Below are positions 12,801 to 25,135 of a DNA stretch of 64,000 nucleotides, piece by piece. Location: assembly GCA_019022495.1 (NCBI GenBank), contig JAFEKR010000014.1:310001-374000 (forward strand), read 5' to 3'. The notes under the pieces are model-generated. The model was not told the origin of the DNA. It did not search any database and was given only the letters and a program-made list of their open reading frames with translations. Position 1 is the first letter of the stretch. The number at the start of each line of letters is the position of its first letter. The position numbers were made by a program, and so were the translations under genes. The stretch comes from Epichloe hybrida. Lineage: Eukaryota; Ascomycota; Sordariomycetes; Hypocreales; Clavicipitaceae.

Positions 12801-13594
12801 GCAGTGGATACTGTCCTCGTCCGACGTTAATTGCATCTGGTCCTCCAACACGTTAAGTAGGGGTGGTTGCTCGGATCCGTGTGAGAGATGCTCCACTGAT
12901 GATCCCCCCCCTTTACAAATTTGCGGCAGTGGCACCTTCAGGTCACATTCGTTTGGCCAGGTCAGAGGCCGTGCGCAGCGACAAGAGACAAGAGAAAAGG
13001 GTCGCGTTCTTTTTTTCGGCGGGTGTTGTTCAGGCAGATACTACATGTAATAATGTACTACCGTCAAGTTTGCGCTTGGTGCTTTGAGACGGGGCTACGG
13101 AGCATATGGTTTCGATAACAGGGAGGAAGGAAGCATGTGCTGGCTGCATCGTAGGTGCCGATAAACCAATCCATACTCTTTCTTCGCGAGACCGTCATAG
13201 CCTGTACCCTGCAAAGCCTGACAAGTTTCCTTCGAATATTTCCTTCGAATCACTCGGAAGTTGTCGCCGACTGGTAGGGCTGAGTGTCGAGTTCCGATGA
13301 TAATGATACAGCGTCTTTGTCTCACCTGTTACGGAGTACGAAGCATATCAACAATATATTGCATACGACAGGGAACATGGTTATCGAGAAACAAACTTCA
13401 TCCAGGGTATTGGGAGGCCCGCTTGCTTAAGTGATACTCCGCGCTCTGGAGTCTGAACTCTAATCGTGCCCCAGCAGCCGCCCAGCAGCCGCCCAGCAGC
13501 CGCCCACCCAAAAAAGCGTTGAGGCTATTCTTGGATGCGAAGGCGACCGGGTCGACCGGGCAACAGGAGGGGTCGGTCTGGTTGTGTATGTACC
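9885..13594. other. intergenic region upstream of the Skt5-like gene
   Basis: No supported gene. It includes the 5' region of the Skt5-like gene (T/C-rich on the minus strand) and several small tandem repeats. These are a 14-bp unit gcctgtgaactgac three times at about 10,494-10,535, a 12-bp unit (cttttcaacgga-like) three times at about 10,631-10,666, (gcagaa)n at 11,638-11,690 and an 11-bp ccgcccagcag unit three times near 13,470-13,503. TACTCCGTA motifs occur at 11,091, 11,098 and 13,330. Reading frames across the (gcagaa)n tract are artefacts of the repeat. Confidence 0.55.
11638..11690. repeat. (GCAGAA)n microsatellite
   Basis: About eight to nine tandem copies of the hexamer gcagaa. It reads as Ala-Glu or Ser-Arg repeats in different frames, but no gene is supported around it. 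Confidence 0.9.
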
Positions 13595-13847
13595 TCCTTG
13601 AGGACCGTAAGACTACGCTTGCGTACTAATTCACTTAATATTTCACCTAATAAGAATCATAATATAAAGAGTACTTGCTTTACATTACTAAATTATATAA
13701 CAATACTTATACTAGTAATTATCTAAGCTATAAATATTATTATATAGCTTAGTAGTGCATAGAAAGTACTATTCAATGTGATAGGTTTAAACCAGGCGAA
13801 ATAATAAGTGAATTAGTATGCAAGTGTAGTCTTACGGTCCTCAAGGA
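13595..13847. mobile_element. MITE-like element with 53-bp terminal inverted repeats
   Basis: A 253-bp AT-rich insert in GC-rich surroundings. Its left end (13,595-13,647, starting tccttgaggaccgtaag) and right end (13,795-13,847) are inverted copies over about 53 bp with four mismatches, three of them A/G transitions. The first 22 bp match perfectly. The centre is AT-rich and has no coding capacity. This is the form of a miniature inverted-repeat transposable element. I see no clear target duplication and cannot assign a superfamily. It lies about 1.1 kb upstream of the chitin synthase start. Confidence 0.8.
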
Positions 13848-14955
13848 CATCGATGCCTTTTCTAAGTCCATGTTCCGTATGTACTTCGTACTCTGTGTGC
13901 CGTCCGCACGGAAACACGGAATACTATTATTATGCTCTTGCATCTTCCGACGCCTGGGCAAGGCGCGGCCGGCCCGTTGCCCTCGTATAATAACCCGCCA
14001 TTCTGAAAACTGTGTTGCATTTATTGTCAAAGAGTGGAACCGCGAGCCGCACACTCCGTACATATCGGAGTAGAGCGCCTGGCTTGGTGGACTGAGCTCC
14101 TGCCGTCAAGTTGTGTGTGCGTGTCACGTGCGTGTGTGTGTGGTGTGTGGTGTGTGTGTGTGGTGTGTGTGTGGTGTGTGTGTGTGCGTGTGTGCCAATG
14201 TGCCAATCATCAGGTACCTGCCCCCAACCCCCCCGTCAACCCATTGCCCCTTGCCTGCCAGCCAGAATCCCAGATTGGCTTGGCTCTTGCTTCCTCCCTC
14301 TCCACCATCGCGGAAACCCCCCCGCCGTGTTCCTTGTTATATTCTCCTTATTATGTACGGATTACTCTCTTCTATTATTACGGGGGTTTAGAGATCAGGG
14401 CATCGTTACTCCGTACATACAAAACATATTTCCCGATCGCTCCGACTTCGTTTCTCAGCGCTCTTATTACTCTCTTTTACTGCTATTTCACCGGGTTTTT
14501 GCCCATTCGCTCCGTTGTCAAACTCCCTGCCCGGTCGGAACGTCGTCGATTTTATGCAGCAGGGGGCTCGCCGCTCCGACGAGTTCGCGCCTTCGTGACA
14601 CCTCCTAAGGCGACCGACTCCGGGCTTTCTCCACTGCGCAGTGGCAGCCAGGCTGCTGAAAGCTTTACTCCTGGCATCACCCGTGGAAATACAAACTTCT
14701 TGCGTCTCGGGAACCATCATCTTCATCAAAACTTGTCATCTTTACAGTGTTGGCCCAACCGAACGAGACCAACATTTGGACCGAGAGCACTTGAGCTCAG
14801 CCACCGGTTCAGCTGCGTAAGTCTGCCCTCATATTCTTGCACCACATCGCCAATGCTACTTCTGGAGCGTATTCGGCGGTTATGCAACCCATTTGTGACA
14901 GAAGTGGAAAAAAAATAATTTGTGCCACTGAACTGACACTGGATCATCAGAAAGC
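13848..14955. promoter_or_regulatory. upstream region of the class IV chitin synthase gene
   Basis: No gene is supported here. A (GT)n-rich tract runs from about 14,111 to 14,192 and makes spurious Cys/Val-rich frames. A TACTCCGTA motif lies at 14,407-14,415. The last few hundred bases before the ATG at 14,956 are probably promoter and 5' leader; a leader intron is possible but I cannot place one. Confidence 0.45.
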
Positions 14956-17900
14956 ATGTCTCATCCTGACCGGCCGGGTGGCAGCCCGGTCTACGAGCAG
15001 CGGAACACGTACCGTAATTCGCACTCTCGACGCGCTCGGCCTGATGACATTGAAACTGGCTTTCGAACTGTCCATAGAGCAGGACATGAACGTGGGAAAT
15101 CTGCCTCCTCCTTCGCCGAGACCATTTCGAACCCCAACGTCCCTACAGAGGCGCATCCTCTGTCACCGACGCAGCCCACTATGAGCCCACCACCACATAG
15201 TCCGGATCAGCCCTTCCCTCGGAAGCGAAGCCTCATCCGACCGGAGCGAAACAGAATCGGAAAGGATCACAGAAACTACCACTACCTCAAACATGCTGCC
15301 AACATGGAGACCATGCCATCTTCCACGGGCAATGATCCCGTCCTGGAGGGATTCGATGTATCGACTGAGCCATCAGGTGGTTCGAAAGCCCACGGCAGCT
15401 TCTCAGAGAGCGCCCATACTCGCGAAAATCGAAGACGTCAGACTAGCGGTGACCAGGAAAAGACGCCAGCCCGTGTCAAGTCGCAGCCTCATCGCAGCAA
15501 GTCTGGGAAATCACGCAAATCAGGCACAAAGAGAGAAAAGTCTCGCAACAAGGCTGCCATTCCCGAACAAATACGACCTCCGAGCACCTGGAACGTCTAC
15601 TGCGCCATAGTGACCTTTTGGTGCCCTGACTTCATGTTGAGGTGCTGTGGCAAGCCCACAAAAGCCCAGCGTCGAGCATGGCGAGAAAAGATGGGCCTCA
15701 TCAGCATTATCCTCGTCATCATGGCCATTGTAGGTTTTCTCACCTTTGGTTTCACGGCTACGGTGTGCAGTTCTCCTCCAGAGAGATTGCGAGTGAACAG
15801 GGTGACTGGCGGCTACATGATCTTCCACGGTGTCGCCTACGACCTGTCCAGCTCTCACCATCCTCCCGCCGAGGGCATCCCACTTCGAGCGGACCGTCTT
15901 GGCGCCAACGTCTTGTACGATCTGCCTGAGAAGCATGCTGGCCAGGATGGTAGTTTTCTCTTCCAAAACGTCAACGGCCACTGCAAAGATATCATTACCA
16001 AGGCGCCCAACTCGGATGTGCCAACCAACGCCAACAACGACCTGGCTTGGTACTTTCCCTGCACCACCTTCAACCAGGATGGATCCAGCCGGCCCAACTT
16101 CACCAATCCCTACTACCTTGGCTATGCTTGCCATACTAGCTCCAATGCTCGCAATGCTTTTTACCTCGATCTCACTGGCGCTGCCGACGTCTACTTTACC
16201 TGGGACGATGTTCGCAACAGCTCCCGCAACCTCATTGTCTACTCTGGCAGTGTTCTCGATCTGAACCTGCTCAACTGGTTCAACGAAACCGAAATCAATG
16301 TGCCTAACCGATTCAAGGTCTTGCGAGACCCAGACAGCGCAGTCAACAGGGCCATCCGTGGCCGCGACGTCACTCGCATGTTCCAGTCCTCCGGTGACAA
16401 GCAGATTGCCCAGTGTCTCGAGGAAGTGACGCGAGTGGGCTTTGTTGACACTGAGACTGTCGGCTGCATAGCATCCCAGGTTGTGCTGTACTGCGCCCTC
16501 GTCCTCATTCTGTCTGTCGTCGGCACTCGATTTGTTCTGGCCTTGATCTTCCAGTGGTTCATCAGCCGCAAGTATGCCGCGGCAAAGACATCCCAGACCT
16601 CTGATCGACGAAAGCGAGCCAAGCAAATTGAGGACTGGTCCGAAGACATTTACCGTGCCCCACCCCGACTGCCCGGCGATGTTGGCAGTTCCGCCATGGC
16701 ATCGTCTGATAGAACGAGCAGGCGAACGTCCTCCTTCTTGCCCACCACCTCTCGATTTTCGGCCGTCTACGGAGCCGATAGCCGTCCCGTTGGAGGACGT
16801 CGCGCCGTTCCTACCACCATGTCCAGCCAGGCACCTGGAAGTGCCTTGCTAAACCCCAACACCAACTCCATCTACAGACAGGGCAACGATAGCCGTGCCA
16901 GCTTCCTGCGATCAGACCCTTGTAACAGCACTGCCAGCCCCTCTGATGGACCTGGCCCTGCGGGGTTCATTCACGACGCCGTGGTACCGCAACCTCCATC
17001 TGACTGGATGCCTTTCGGGTTTCCCTTGGCGCACACCATGTGCTTGGTCACGGCGTACTCGGAAGGCGCGGAAGGTATCCGTACCACCCTCGACTCCATA
17101 GCTACAACTGACTATCCCAACAGCCACAAGGCCATCGTCGTTATTTGCGACGGTATCATCAAGGGCAAAGGTGAAGCGGTCTCTACTCCCGACGTCTGCT
17201 TGGGCATGATGAAGGACCACTCCACTCCTCCGGAACTGGTTGAGGCCTTCTCCTATGTCGCTGTTGCCAGCGGCTCCAAGCGCCACAACATGGCCAAGGT
17301 CTACTGTGGATTCTACGACTATGGCACCAAGAGCCGCATACCGAACGAACGACAGCAACGTGTGCCCATGATGCTGATTGTCAAGTGCGGCACCCCGGAC
17401 GAGGCCCAAAAATCCAAGCCCGGCAATCGTGGCAAGCGTGACAGTCAAATCATTCTCATGTCTTTCCTCCAGAAGGTCATGTTCGATGAACGAATGACGG
17501 AACTCGAATACGAAATGTTCAATGGTCTTTGGAAGGTCACTGGCATCTCACCCGACTACTACGAGATCGTACTCATGGTCGATGCCGATACCAAAGTATT
17601 CCCGGACAGTCTGACGCACATGGTGTCGGCCATGGTCAAGGATCCCGAGATCATGGGACTGTGTGGTGAGACCAAGATTGCCAACAAGCGAGACAGCTGG
17701 GTGACTGCCATCCAAGTCTTTGAGTACTTCATCTCACATCATCTCGCCAAGTCGTTCGAGTCTGTTTTCGGTGGTGTCACATGTTTGCCCGGCTGCTTCT
17801 GCATGTATCGTATCAAGGCGCCCAAGGGTGGTCAAAACTACTGGGTGCCCATCCTGGCCAATCCCGATGTTGTGGAGCACTACTCCGAAAATGTAGTCGA

Positions 17901-18750
17901 GACGTTGCACGAAAAGAACCTGTATCTGCTCGGCGAGGATCGTTACTTGACGACCCTCATGCTGCGCACATTTCCGAAGCGAAAGCAGGTCTTTGTTCCA
18001 CAAGCCGTGTGTAAGACGACAGTTCCCGACAAATTCATGGTTCTTCTCTCACAGCGTCGCCGCTGGATCAACTCGACTATCCACAACTTGATGGAGCTTG
18101 TTCTCGTCCGAGACTTGTGCGGTACTTTCTGCTTCAGCATGCAGTTTGTCGTCTTTATCGAACTCGTCGGTACGCTCGTGTTGCCAGCAGCCATTACCTT
18201 TACCTTCTATGTCGGTAAGTCGAAACACCCCTCCTCACTCGACATTGTAGAGCCCAAAAGGACATGACATGGCGGAGAAATGGAGAAGCAAGTACTAACC
18301 AACGCTTTTCCCTCAGTCATCACCTCCATCGTCCATTCACCACCGCAGATCATCCCTCTCGTTCTGCTCGGTCTCATTCTTGGCCTCCCTGGTCTTTTAA
18401 TCATAGTCACAGCTCACTCATGGTCCTACGTCGTGTGGATGCTCATTTATCTAATCTCCCTGCCGATTTGGAACTTTATCCTACCGACTTATGCCTTTTG
18501 GAAGTTTGACGACTTTTCATGGGGCGACACGCGTAAGACGGCGGGAGACAAGGTGAAGAAGGCTGGCATTGAGTACCAGGGAGAATTCGACAGCAGCAAG
18601 ATCACCATGAAGCGCTGGGCCGAGTTTGAGCGTGAAAAGCGCTCCAAGTCGGTCTACTTGGGGTCAAGAGAAAACGTTGTTGGCGGCCTTGGCAGCTGGG
18701 CTTTGCCGCCTGGCCATTCCCAAAATGATGGATACTATTCTGATGCATAA
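14956..18750 (+). CDS. class IV chitin synthase (Chs3-type), two exons (1230 aa)
   Basis: Exons 14,956-18,214 and 18,317-18,750; the intron has GTAAGT, a branch-like CTAAC and CCTCAG. It makes chitin from UDP-GlcNAc at the plasma membrane. The N-terminal about 200 residues are basic and disordered. Hydrophobic segments follow at about 214-230 and 246-270, then a long outer or lumenal stretch, another membrane segment around 515-535, and the GT2 catalytic domain. Catalytic landmarks are [12 protein letters not shown] (DAD near residue 876), [11 protein letters not shown] (EDR at 994-996) and QRRRW at 1033-1037. The C-terminal membrane helices follow, and the intron falls within them. No myosin head is present, which separates it from classes V and VII. 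The N-terminal domain pattern ([17 protein letters not shown]) matches class IV fungal enzymes. Its probable activator, the Skt5-like gene, is upstream on the other strand. Confidence 0.95.
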
Positions 18751-20132
18751 GTTGGTCGACCGACATCGGCACTCATATTTCCACACGCAGTGCCGAAAGA
18801 GTTGAGTATTACTGGCGTACAGTGTTGGGTTTGGATGGCCGGCACCCTTTGTTGGTTGTACACATTTTTTTTTTTTTTTTTTTCGCGCCTTTTTCCATAC
18901 ATCTGTACGCATCGTCCCTAGCACATCAGGGTTGTCACACTCTGGTCAGACCAAGCGCTCGCGTCTGCTCATCATACCAACAGCACATGAGCTTTTCACA
19001 GCGTACAGGTACGGGGGCTGTATTTATGTGCCAAGAGGAAGAAGATGCAACTGCATAGCATGATCGGCATACACGCATTGGTGTCACGGGGGCGTTTTTC
19101 GTCTGCCCCCCCCCCCCCGGGGGAAAAAGTCCGCCTCTTCCACAATTTGTTCTTCTGTCTTCTGCCTGTTGTTTCTTTCCCGTCTCTACTTTTTCATAAC
19201 GCAACTTGTCTATAACTTTTGCTGGGAGAGGCAGGCAGGCAGGCAAGGCCACGGAGCAGTACGTAGGGACGGACCGGGACCTAGGTTAGTTGAGTAGGAG
19301 GTGTAGGTGTAGGGTGGAGTATGAGTGCGCTCGCTCGCCAAGCGGCAAGTCGAGCGAAATAATAACTTGATGTGTCTTTTTGAAATACATTACATGGATT
19401 GCCATGGCCCCCATGGCCCTGTGCCTAATGTGATGATGCGAAGCATGAAGTAGTCGGGGTCGGGGATTTGCAGGACGGGACAAACAACGTCACGCACACC
19501 TGGAGAGAAGAGAGTGCAAGACGGAAAGAGCAGTCAGGCACGCCGCCTCCTTCTCTTCATGTTGGAGCGCACGAGACATTCCAACACAACGCGTTGTTGT
19601 GTTGAAATCACGAGGGGGATGATGAGGATACTTGCATCGCACTGACTGAGATACATGGATACAACATGTCTTGGGCGGAAGCACGCCAATCTGTAGTCAT
19701 CACGCTCTTCTCCATCTCTCTGCGTCTTTCTCTTTCTCATCAAGAGACCTATCATCACTGACCAGCACAGCCAACGTGTATACAAACATGGTGTATTAGA
19801 AATATAATAAAGTCGAATAGAAAAAGCACACGCACAAAGCACAGGGTCATTATCGATCGTCTCATGTCTCGCATACGCCATGACAAAAGTGATCCTTCAA
19901 CGCCGGCCAAGCTCGCTACAGCCAAAAGGAGCGAAAAAGAGAGGGAAAGAAAAAAAAAAACATTACAAGTGCAGAAGCCAGGTATAAACATCGACAAAAT
20001 GTGCCAAGAATCGCTTCAGAAAAAGATTTGTCCCTTGTAGCCTCCGATTCGTACCGCTGGCCCTGATATCTCGCCCACATATACACAAAGTCCATTCTCT
20101 TTCCTGCAATTGACCCAACGACCAAGACCGCT
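18751..20132. other. intergenic between two convergent genes, no supported gene
   Basis: The 3' ends of the chitin synthase (+) and the polo kinase (-) face each other across 1.4 kb. There are homopolymer tracts: T at 18,866-18,883, C at 19,109-19,118 and A near 19,949-19,960. Short minus-strand frames at 19,490-20,290 have no recognisable content. Confidence 0.6.
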
Positions 20133-23100
20133 TTACTTGTTTGAGCTGTCCACTTCTTCTCCCAGCTCCCATGGCGTTCGCGGATCGACAAGCGTTGACA
20201 AGCGCTGGTCTCCCCAGCGAGCACCAATCGTAACCCACACGTGCTTCTGTGGGATCGTCGTGTTGACGAGCTCTCGATAGCCAGTCCATCGTAGGCGTGT
20301 CTCTCTGCTCATTGAGCTGTTCCCTAGACCACCATTGCTAACCCACTCCTTGACGATGTTCTTGATGAACTCAATCTTGCGGCGGAAATCATTGGCAGTG
20401 GGTATGCCTTGGAGCTCGGGGTCAATCTCTGGTCGTTTGCGCGTGCTGGCTGAGCGTGTCGAGGACTTGGATTGGAAGTTGAGCAATGTCTGCAGTGGAA
20501 ACGACAAAGTCGCACGATCATCGAGAGCCGTTGCGCCAATTGTGCCCGTCGAAGCTAGTCTCTCTGCGGCTTCTTGAGGAAGATGCCAGAAATGACACCA
20601 GGTACCAGTGGCGTCGAGAACAATTTTGGTATGATCGGGGAAATTGAACTAGAGAAGAGGGAGAAAAAAAAAAAAAGGTAAACCAAATTAGTAAAGGTGA
20701 CTCAATGCAGTTGCTCCTGCCCATGGAGTGGCTTACCTGGAGATGTCCGTCACAAAATACCCAGCAGCCCACGTCTCCAAATCGTTGGTAAAAGGTGACC
20801 AGCTCTGCCATGGTGCCCTTATGTCCGGGTGACATGACACCTTGTCCATCAAGGTCTTCGATCGGTAGGTTCTCATCTCTGCCATAAGCAATCATGTAGT
20901 TGGCGAATTTCTTCCAGAGGATGATTCTCTCCCTCTTTCGGTGCTGATAAATGTCTTTGCCTGGGTTCATCTTGCCAGCCGTACCGTCCTCGTTGACAGC
21001 CACCCGGAAATGCTCGGGCGAAATGTTTACCTCTGACAGGCCGCTCTCGCCGTTATTCTCAAAGAACTTGATAGACTCGGTCATGGGGATGGGCTGGTTC
21101 CTATCGAGATACGACTCATCTTGTCGACGAAGAATGTGTTTTTCAGCGCCGCGAATGAAGACGCCTGCTGGTGGAAGCATTGCAGTCTTGCTGCCTTCTG
21201 TTGTGGGAATATCTCGCAGCACGCACCCGACGCTTCCGTCATTCAATATGTACCCGAGACCGAACTTGTTGGTGTAGTCCACCCATTTCACAACCACATG
21301 AGGGTGAGGCGGAGATACAGTTTTGGAGGAGATGATGGCCATGGTTCGAGAGTTCAACGCTCTTTCGAGGTCCGCTTGCAACCTTCTCAGGCGATCGAGA
21401 ATAACATCAGGCTTCGAACTGGCAACGCTTTCTGGTTTCTCCGAGGGCGAAAAGAGGGTGGCAGGCCGAATAGACGACGAGTTTGCCTTCTTCGGGGGCT
21501 GCAGAGGGGCGGAAGTCATTGTAGCAGCGCGTTCAGCAACCTGTAAACTTGGAGCAGAGCGAATGGATGGCAGCTCTGTGCGAGCAGAGACTCGCACGCT
21601 TTTGCTGACCGTCTCCGAAGAAGCCTTGGACAAAGATTCACCGCGAAAAACTTCTCGTCGAGGAAGAACTCGCAAACTTTGGCTCGTGGTTAGGGCCGGG
21701 TCGATGGTGGAATTTGATTTACTGGTTGTGGAGGCCGCAGAGACCATCGCTGGTCTGTTTTGAGCACGTTGTTGAGCTGCAAAGCTTTGCGGAGGCTGTC
21801 TCAAAAGACCGACTGATGTCCTCTGTGTGCTTGTTTGTGATTCCTCGTTTGTTGTACCTGTAGAAGAAGACGAATAGGAGGAGGAGGAAGATGATGACGT
21901 TGGTCTAAAAGAATGGGAGAACTTGCTCCGCTGGGGCATGTTTTCCTTGAGCCAATCCTCAAATGGCCGATACACCGTATTTTCAACAAGCGGGATCATC
22001 GGGGTCAATCCCACCTTCTCTTCTTGAGCCATTTCTTTCCAGATTTGCGAGTGTATGATCTTTGCATCAGTCCAGGGGCCAATACAGCACTCGCGGCACA
22101 TTTCCTTCAAGTTCTTGAGTGAGGTTGCTTGAACAGTACTGCCCATTCGTGTTCCATAAAACTCCTGGCGATCTGGCGGTATTTCTCTCAGGCGAGAGGT
22201 CATGTCGGCCTCTGCGGGCATATAGCCACATGTGAAAAAGGGATGTCGGATAATCTCTTCGGGCTCCGGGCGACAGTCTGCATCTTGCAACATGTCGGCA
22301 ACCAGGTCCTTGGCGTCCTGGCTAATGAACTTCTGTGATGTTTCACTCGTTGGCCACTCATAGTCTCTCTCCCTGGCACGGCGGTAAATCTCATCGGTTG
22401 TCGAGGATTGAAAGGGAGGCTTTGAAGTAAGCATAGCAAACCTGGGCTTCTTATTAGTACATTGAAACCAACCGTCAAGCGAGAATGGGGCAGAGAGTCC
22501 GTACATGATGATGCCTAGACTCCAGATATCGACCATGTGATCGTGGCCTTTCTTGCCCTTCTCTAGAATTTCAGGCGCGATGTAATTGGGAGTGCCGCAA
22601 AGAGTCGTCCGTCGTATGGTCTGCATGTCCCTACCAGTGACCACCAGAGCCGCCAGTCCGAAATCACCAATCTTTGCATTCATTTGAGAGTCTAGGAAGA
22701 TGTTGCCCATTTTCAAGTCGCGGTGAATGATGCCCTTGCCGTGCATGTACTTGATGGCGCCCGCAATCTGAACCGAATAGAATCGAACTTCAGGCTCGGT
22801 GAGGCCCTTGCGGCGTTTGACCATGTCCATGAGAGATCCATTATTGCAAAGTTCCAAAACGAGATAGGTGCAGTTGTTGAATGAAAATGCCCGGAAAAAC
22901 TGGACAATGTTCTTGTGCTTCATCTTCGAGTGAATTTGCAGCTCAGTTTGAAACTAAACTCGTCGAGGCATGAGATCAGCATGGCGTCACCTGCACAACA
23001 TCTAAAGATAGTAGACTGACCTTTTGCTCCATCTTCGGAGGCATTCTGCACTTGACAATCTTCAACGCGTACTTTTGCTTGGTGGCCACATTCTGACCGC

Positions 23101-23359
23101 TGTAACAAATGGCGAAACCGCCCTTTCCCAACAGCTTACCCACTTGATAGGAAGCGCCATCGGGGCGATCAGAGCTGCTCGGCTCAATCACTTCGGGAGG
23201 AGGAGGAGGAGGATGCTCCTTATCCTTGGCGGACCGAAGCTGAGCAGCAGTCTTGGCCTTGACCTCAGTTGCTTTGGGCATTCGCTGGGCGTTGGCATCT
23301 CTAGGGGACAAAGCCTCGAGGTCGACGCTGCCTTTGGCCGCCGCGAGTCGATGGGCCAT
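20133..23359 (-). CDS. Polo-like serine/threonine kinase (Cdc5/PlkA type), four exons (1002 aa)
   Basis: Exons 23,359-23,021; 22,953-22,505; 22,441-20,737; 20,648-20,133, with introns of 67, 63 and 88 bp. The 63-bp intron is in-frame, so ignoring it would insert 21 wrong residues in the kinase domain; splicing restores IIMFAMLTSKPPFQ. The kinase domain begins near residue 71: GKGGFAICYSG loop, ATP lysine K100, HRDLK (D192), DFG (D210), and activation loop RRTTLCGTPNYIAPE with T230 as the expected activating site. A Ser-rich linker and two polo boxes follow. W649 (VKWVDYTNKFGLGY) and H837/K839 (DHTKIVL, start of exon 4) correspond to the phosphopeptide-binding Trp and His/Lys pincers of Plk1. 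The role is mitotic entry, spindle and septation control, by family knowledge. Confidence 0.95.
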
Positions 23360-24398
23360 GACTACTGGAGAACGCGTGGGCGGCTGGCGTAGGGCGCCAA
23401 AATGTCGATGGGCCGTGAAGACCGAATATGGGGGGAGGAGTCCGGTTTATGTCGCCGCGGTGAAGGGGGGGGATCGAGAAGGGATAGCCTGCAGTGACAA
23501 AAGAATAAGTAGGCTGTTGCTGTTGTTGTTGTATCGGGTTGCAGGTTGTTCGTTTGCTGCGGTTGACATCCGCCCGGTATGATATGGATGCAAAGGCCAA
23601 AAGCTTGCTATAGCCACAGACATAATAGCATGGCGGCTGAATGCACATACGCATGGGTTATGGGTGAAAAGGAAGACGACAGCTTACAATTCAAGCACGG
23701 TGTGGCATTCGCGATGAAGCGTAAAGCCACTGCGAACCGTCGGGCGAAAGTGTTGGCAATGGTTCCCGAGGAGGAAGTAGAGAAGTAGAGGGAGAAAAGC
23801 ATTAAGCAATGCTGAATGTCGATGTGGATGTGGATGCAAGGAGAAGTGACAAATGGCGGCTGGTTGCTTGCTTGCTTGCTTGCTTGCTACTTGCTTGTCC
23901 AGTCGTCCGCCCGTCCCCCAACTAGAGGAGAGCCTCTTTCCCAATTTCCCAATGCTTGTGCGCGGTTTGTGTACATTGTGCGCTCAAATGCGTGTCTGAT
24001 GGTTGCCGGCGCAACGAGCCCACTCAATACATTTTCGAGACCCACTCTTTGCCGTGACAGCCACATACATACATACATGTGTACACCCATGTATTCGACA
24101 AATTCAACATGATCACGGCTTGGCTGACGATCGGTCTGCAAGCTTCCGTTCATTCCTTTCCTGGATCCGAGCGCGCCGGCAGCTCCGACATTATCTCTTA
24201 CGACTCCCACATTCCGCGATGCATTAACGATATATTTCATTTCTTCTTGTTCAAGGTTGCGTTGCGCAATATTCCTCACCTTCTCCTGGTCGTCATCACC
24301 CCCGCCGCTTCTCCATGAAAAACCAGACATCCTTTTCACGACGATCCCACCACAGCTACGCATAGAGGCAGCAGCCTCCCCACAGCAATTGATTCACC
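23360..24398. promoter_or_regulatory. divergent promoter region between polo kinase and OPA3-like gene
   Basis: The two genes are transcribed away from each other across about 1.0 kb. There are a TTG repeat near 23,516-23,531 and a (gctt)n run at 23,866-23,890. No coding region is supported. Confidence 0.5.
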
Positions 24399-25135
24399 AT
24401 GGTACCCCTACCTCTATTCAAACTCGCGTCGCTATTTGTGCGACACGTCTCCAAATATGGCGCCGTAAGCCCTCTCCCATCCCCCCTCCACAGACAGCCA
24501 GCCCGTGCTAAAGCCACGATCAGAATCGAATCAAAGCCCAAGCTCACGATCATCCCCGATTCCGTGCATTCGCTGCCAAATACGGCCAACACATCCATCA
24601 ACTGAACATGCGCCTCTCAGTCGCACTGCTGCGCGACCCCGAAGCCGAGCGTCGAGCCAAAGAACGCGCCGAGGCACCCACCGTCAAGACGGAAGAACAA
24701 CACAAGCGCGACGAGGCTGCCAAAGAAAAGGCCAAAAATAGCTCTGCATCCTCGTCATCGTCATCGTCCTCATCGTCCTCATCCTCGAAAACATCCCGAA
24801 TAAATTTTCAAAACGTGTGGAAGCGTAAATTCCGACCTTTGCCCGAAGGGAAAGCCGTGGACCTGTTCGCAGACGTCATCGGCGATGCTTTCATTCTCGG
24901 AGTGGCCTGCAGTCTGATTATATACGAATCGAGGAAGGCCCTGCAGAAACCTGACGTGAATAAGCAGAGGATAGACGATCTAAGCGAGCGCGTGGAAGCA
25001 ATGAGAAGGAGAGAAGAGGAGCTGGTCGAGGCAGAGGAGAAGCAAAGACGGAGGCTTGAAGAGCTAGAAGGTGCGCTTAGGGAGCTGAGGGACCCGAAGA
25101 CGAAGTTGCCTATGCTGCCAACACTGCAACCATGA
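24399..25135 (+). CDS. OPA3-like mitochondrial protein, two exons (225 aa)
   Basis: Exons 24,399-24,464 and 24,524-25,135; the intron is 59 bp, phase 0, GTAAGC...ATCAG. The spliced N-terminus reads MVPLPLFKLASLFVRHVSKY followed by GANRIKAQAHDHPRFRAF, matching the OPA3 pattern (FKLxxLxxRxxSKxxANRIKxxA). A hydrophobic stretch near residues 143-160 (GDAFILGVACSLIIYES) matches the conserved C-terminal membrane region of OPA3. Between them is a poly-Ser tract encoded by TCATCG/TCCTCA repeats, which the animal proteins lack. After the OPA3 domain comes a strongly charged coiled coil (residues about 165-210, rich in EEE/RRR). Human OPA3 acts at mitochondrial membranes; the fungal role is not well defined. 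If unspliced, the second exon seems to start at a different methionine, which loses the conserved motif. Confidence 0.9.

Noticed and set aside
14055..14105. tRNA-like string (agtagagcgcctggctt)
   Set aside because: It resembles a D-arm and anticodon 5' half, but no acceptor stem, anticodon loop or T-arm follows on either strand.
14034..14918. 294-residue plus-strand frame upstream of the chitin synthase
   Set aside because: Starts in a (GT)n microsatellite that encodes Cys/Val runs, has no domain, and occupies the promoter of the real gene.
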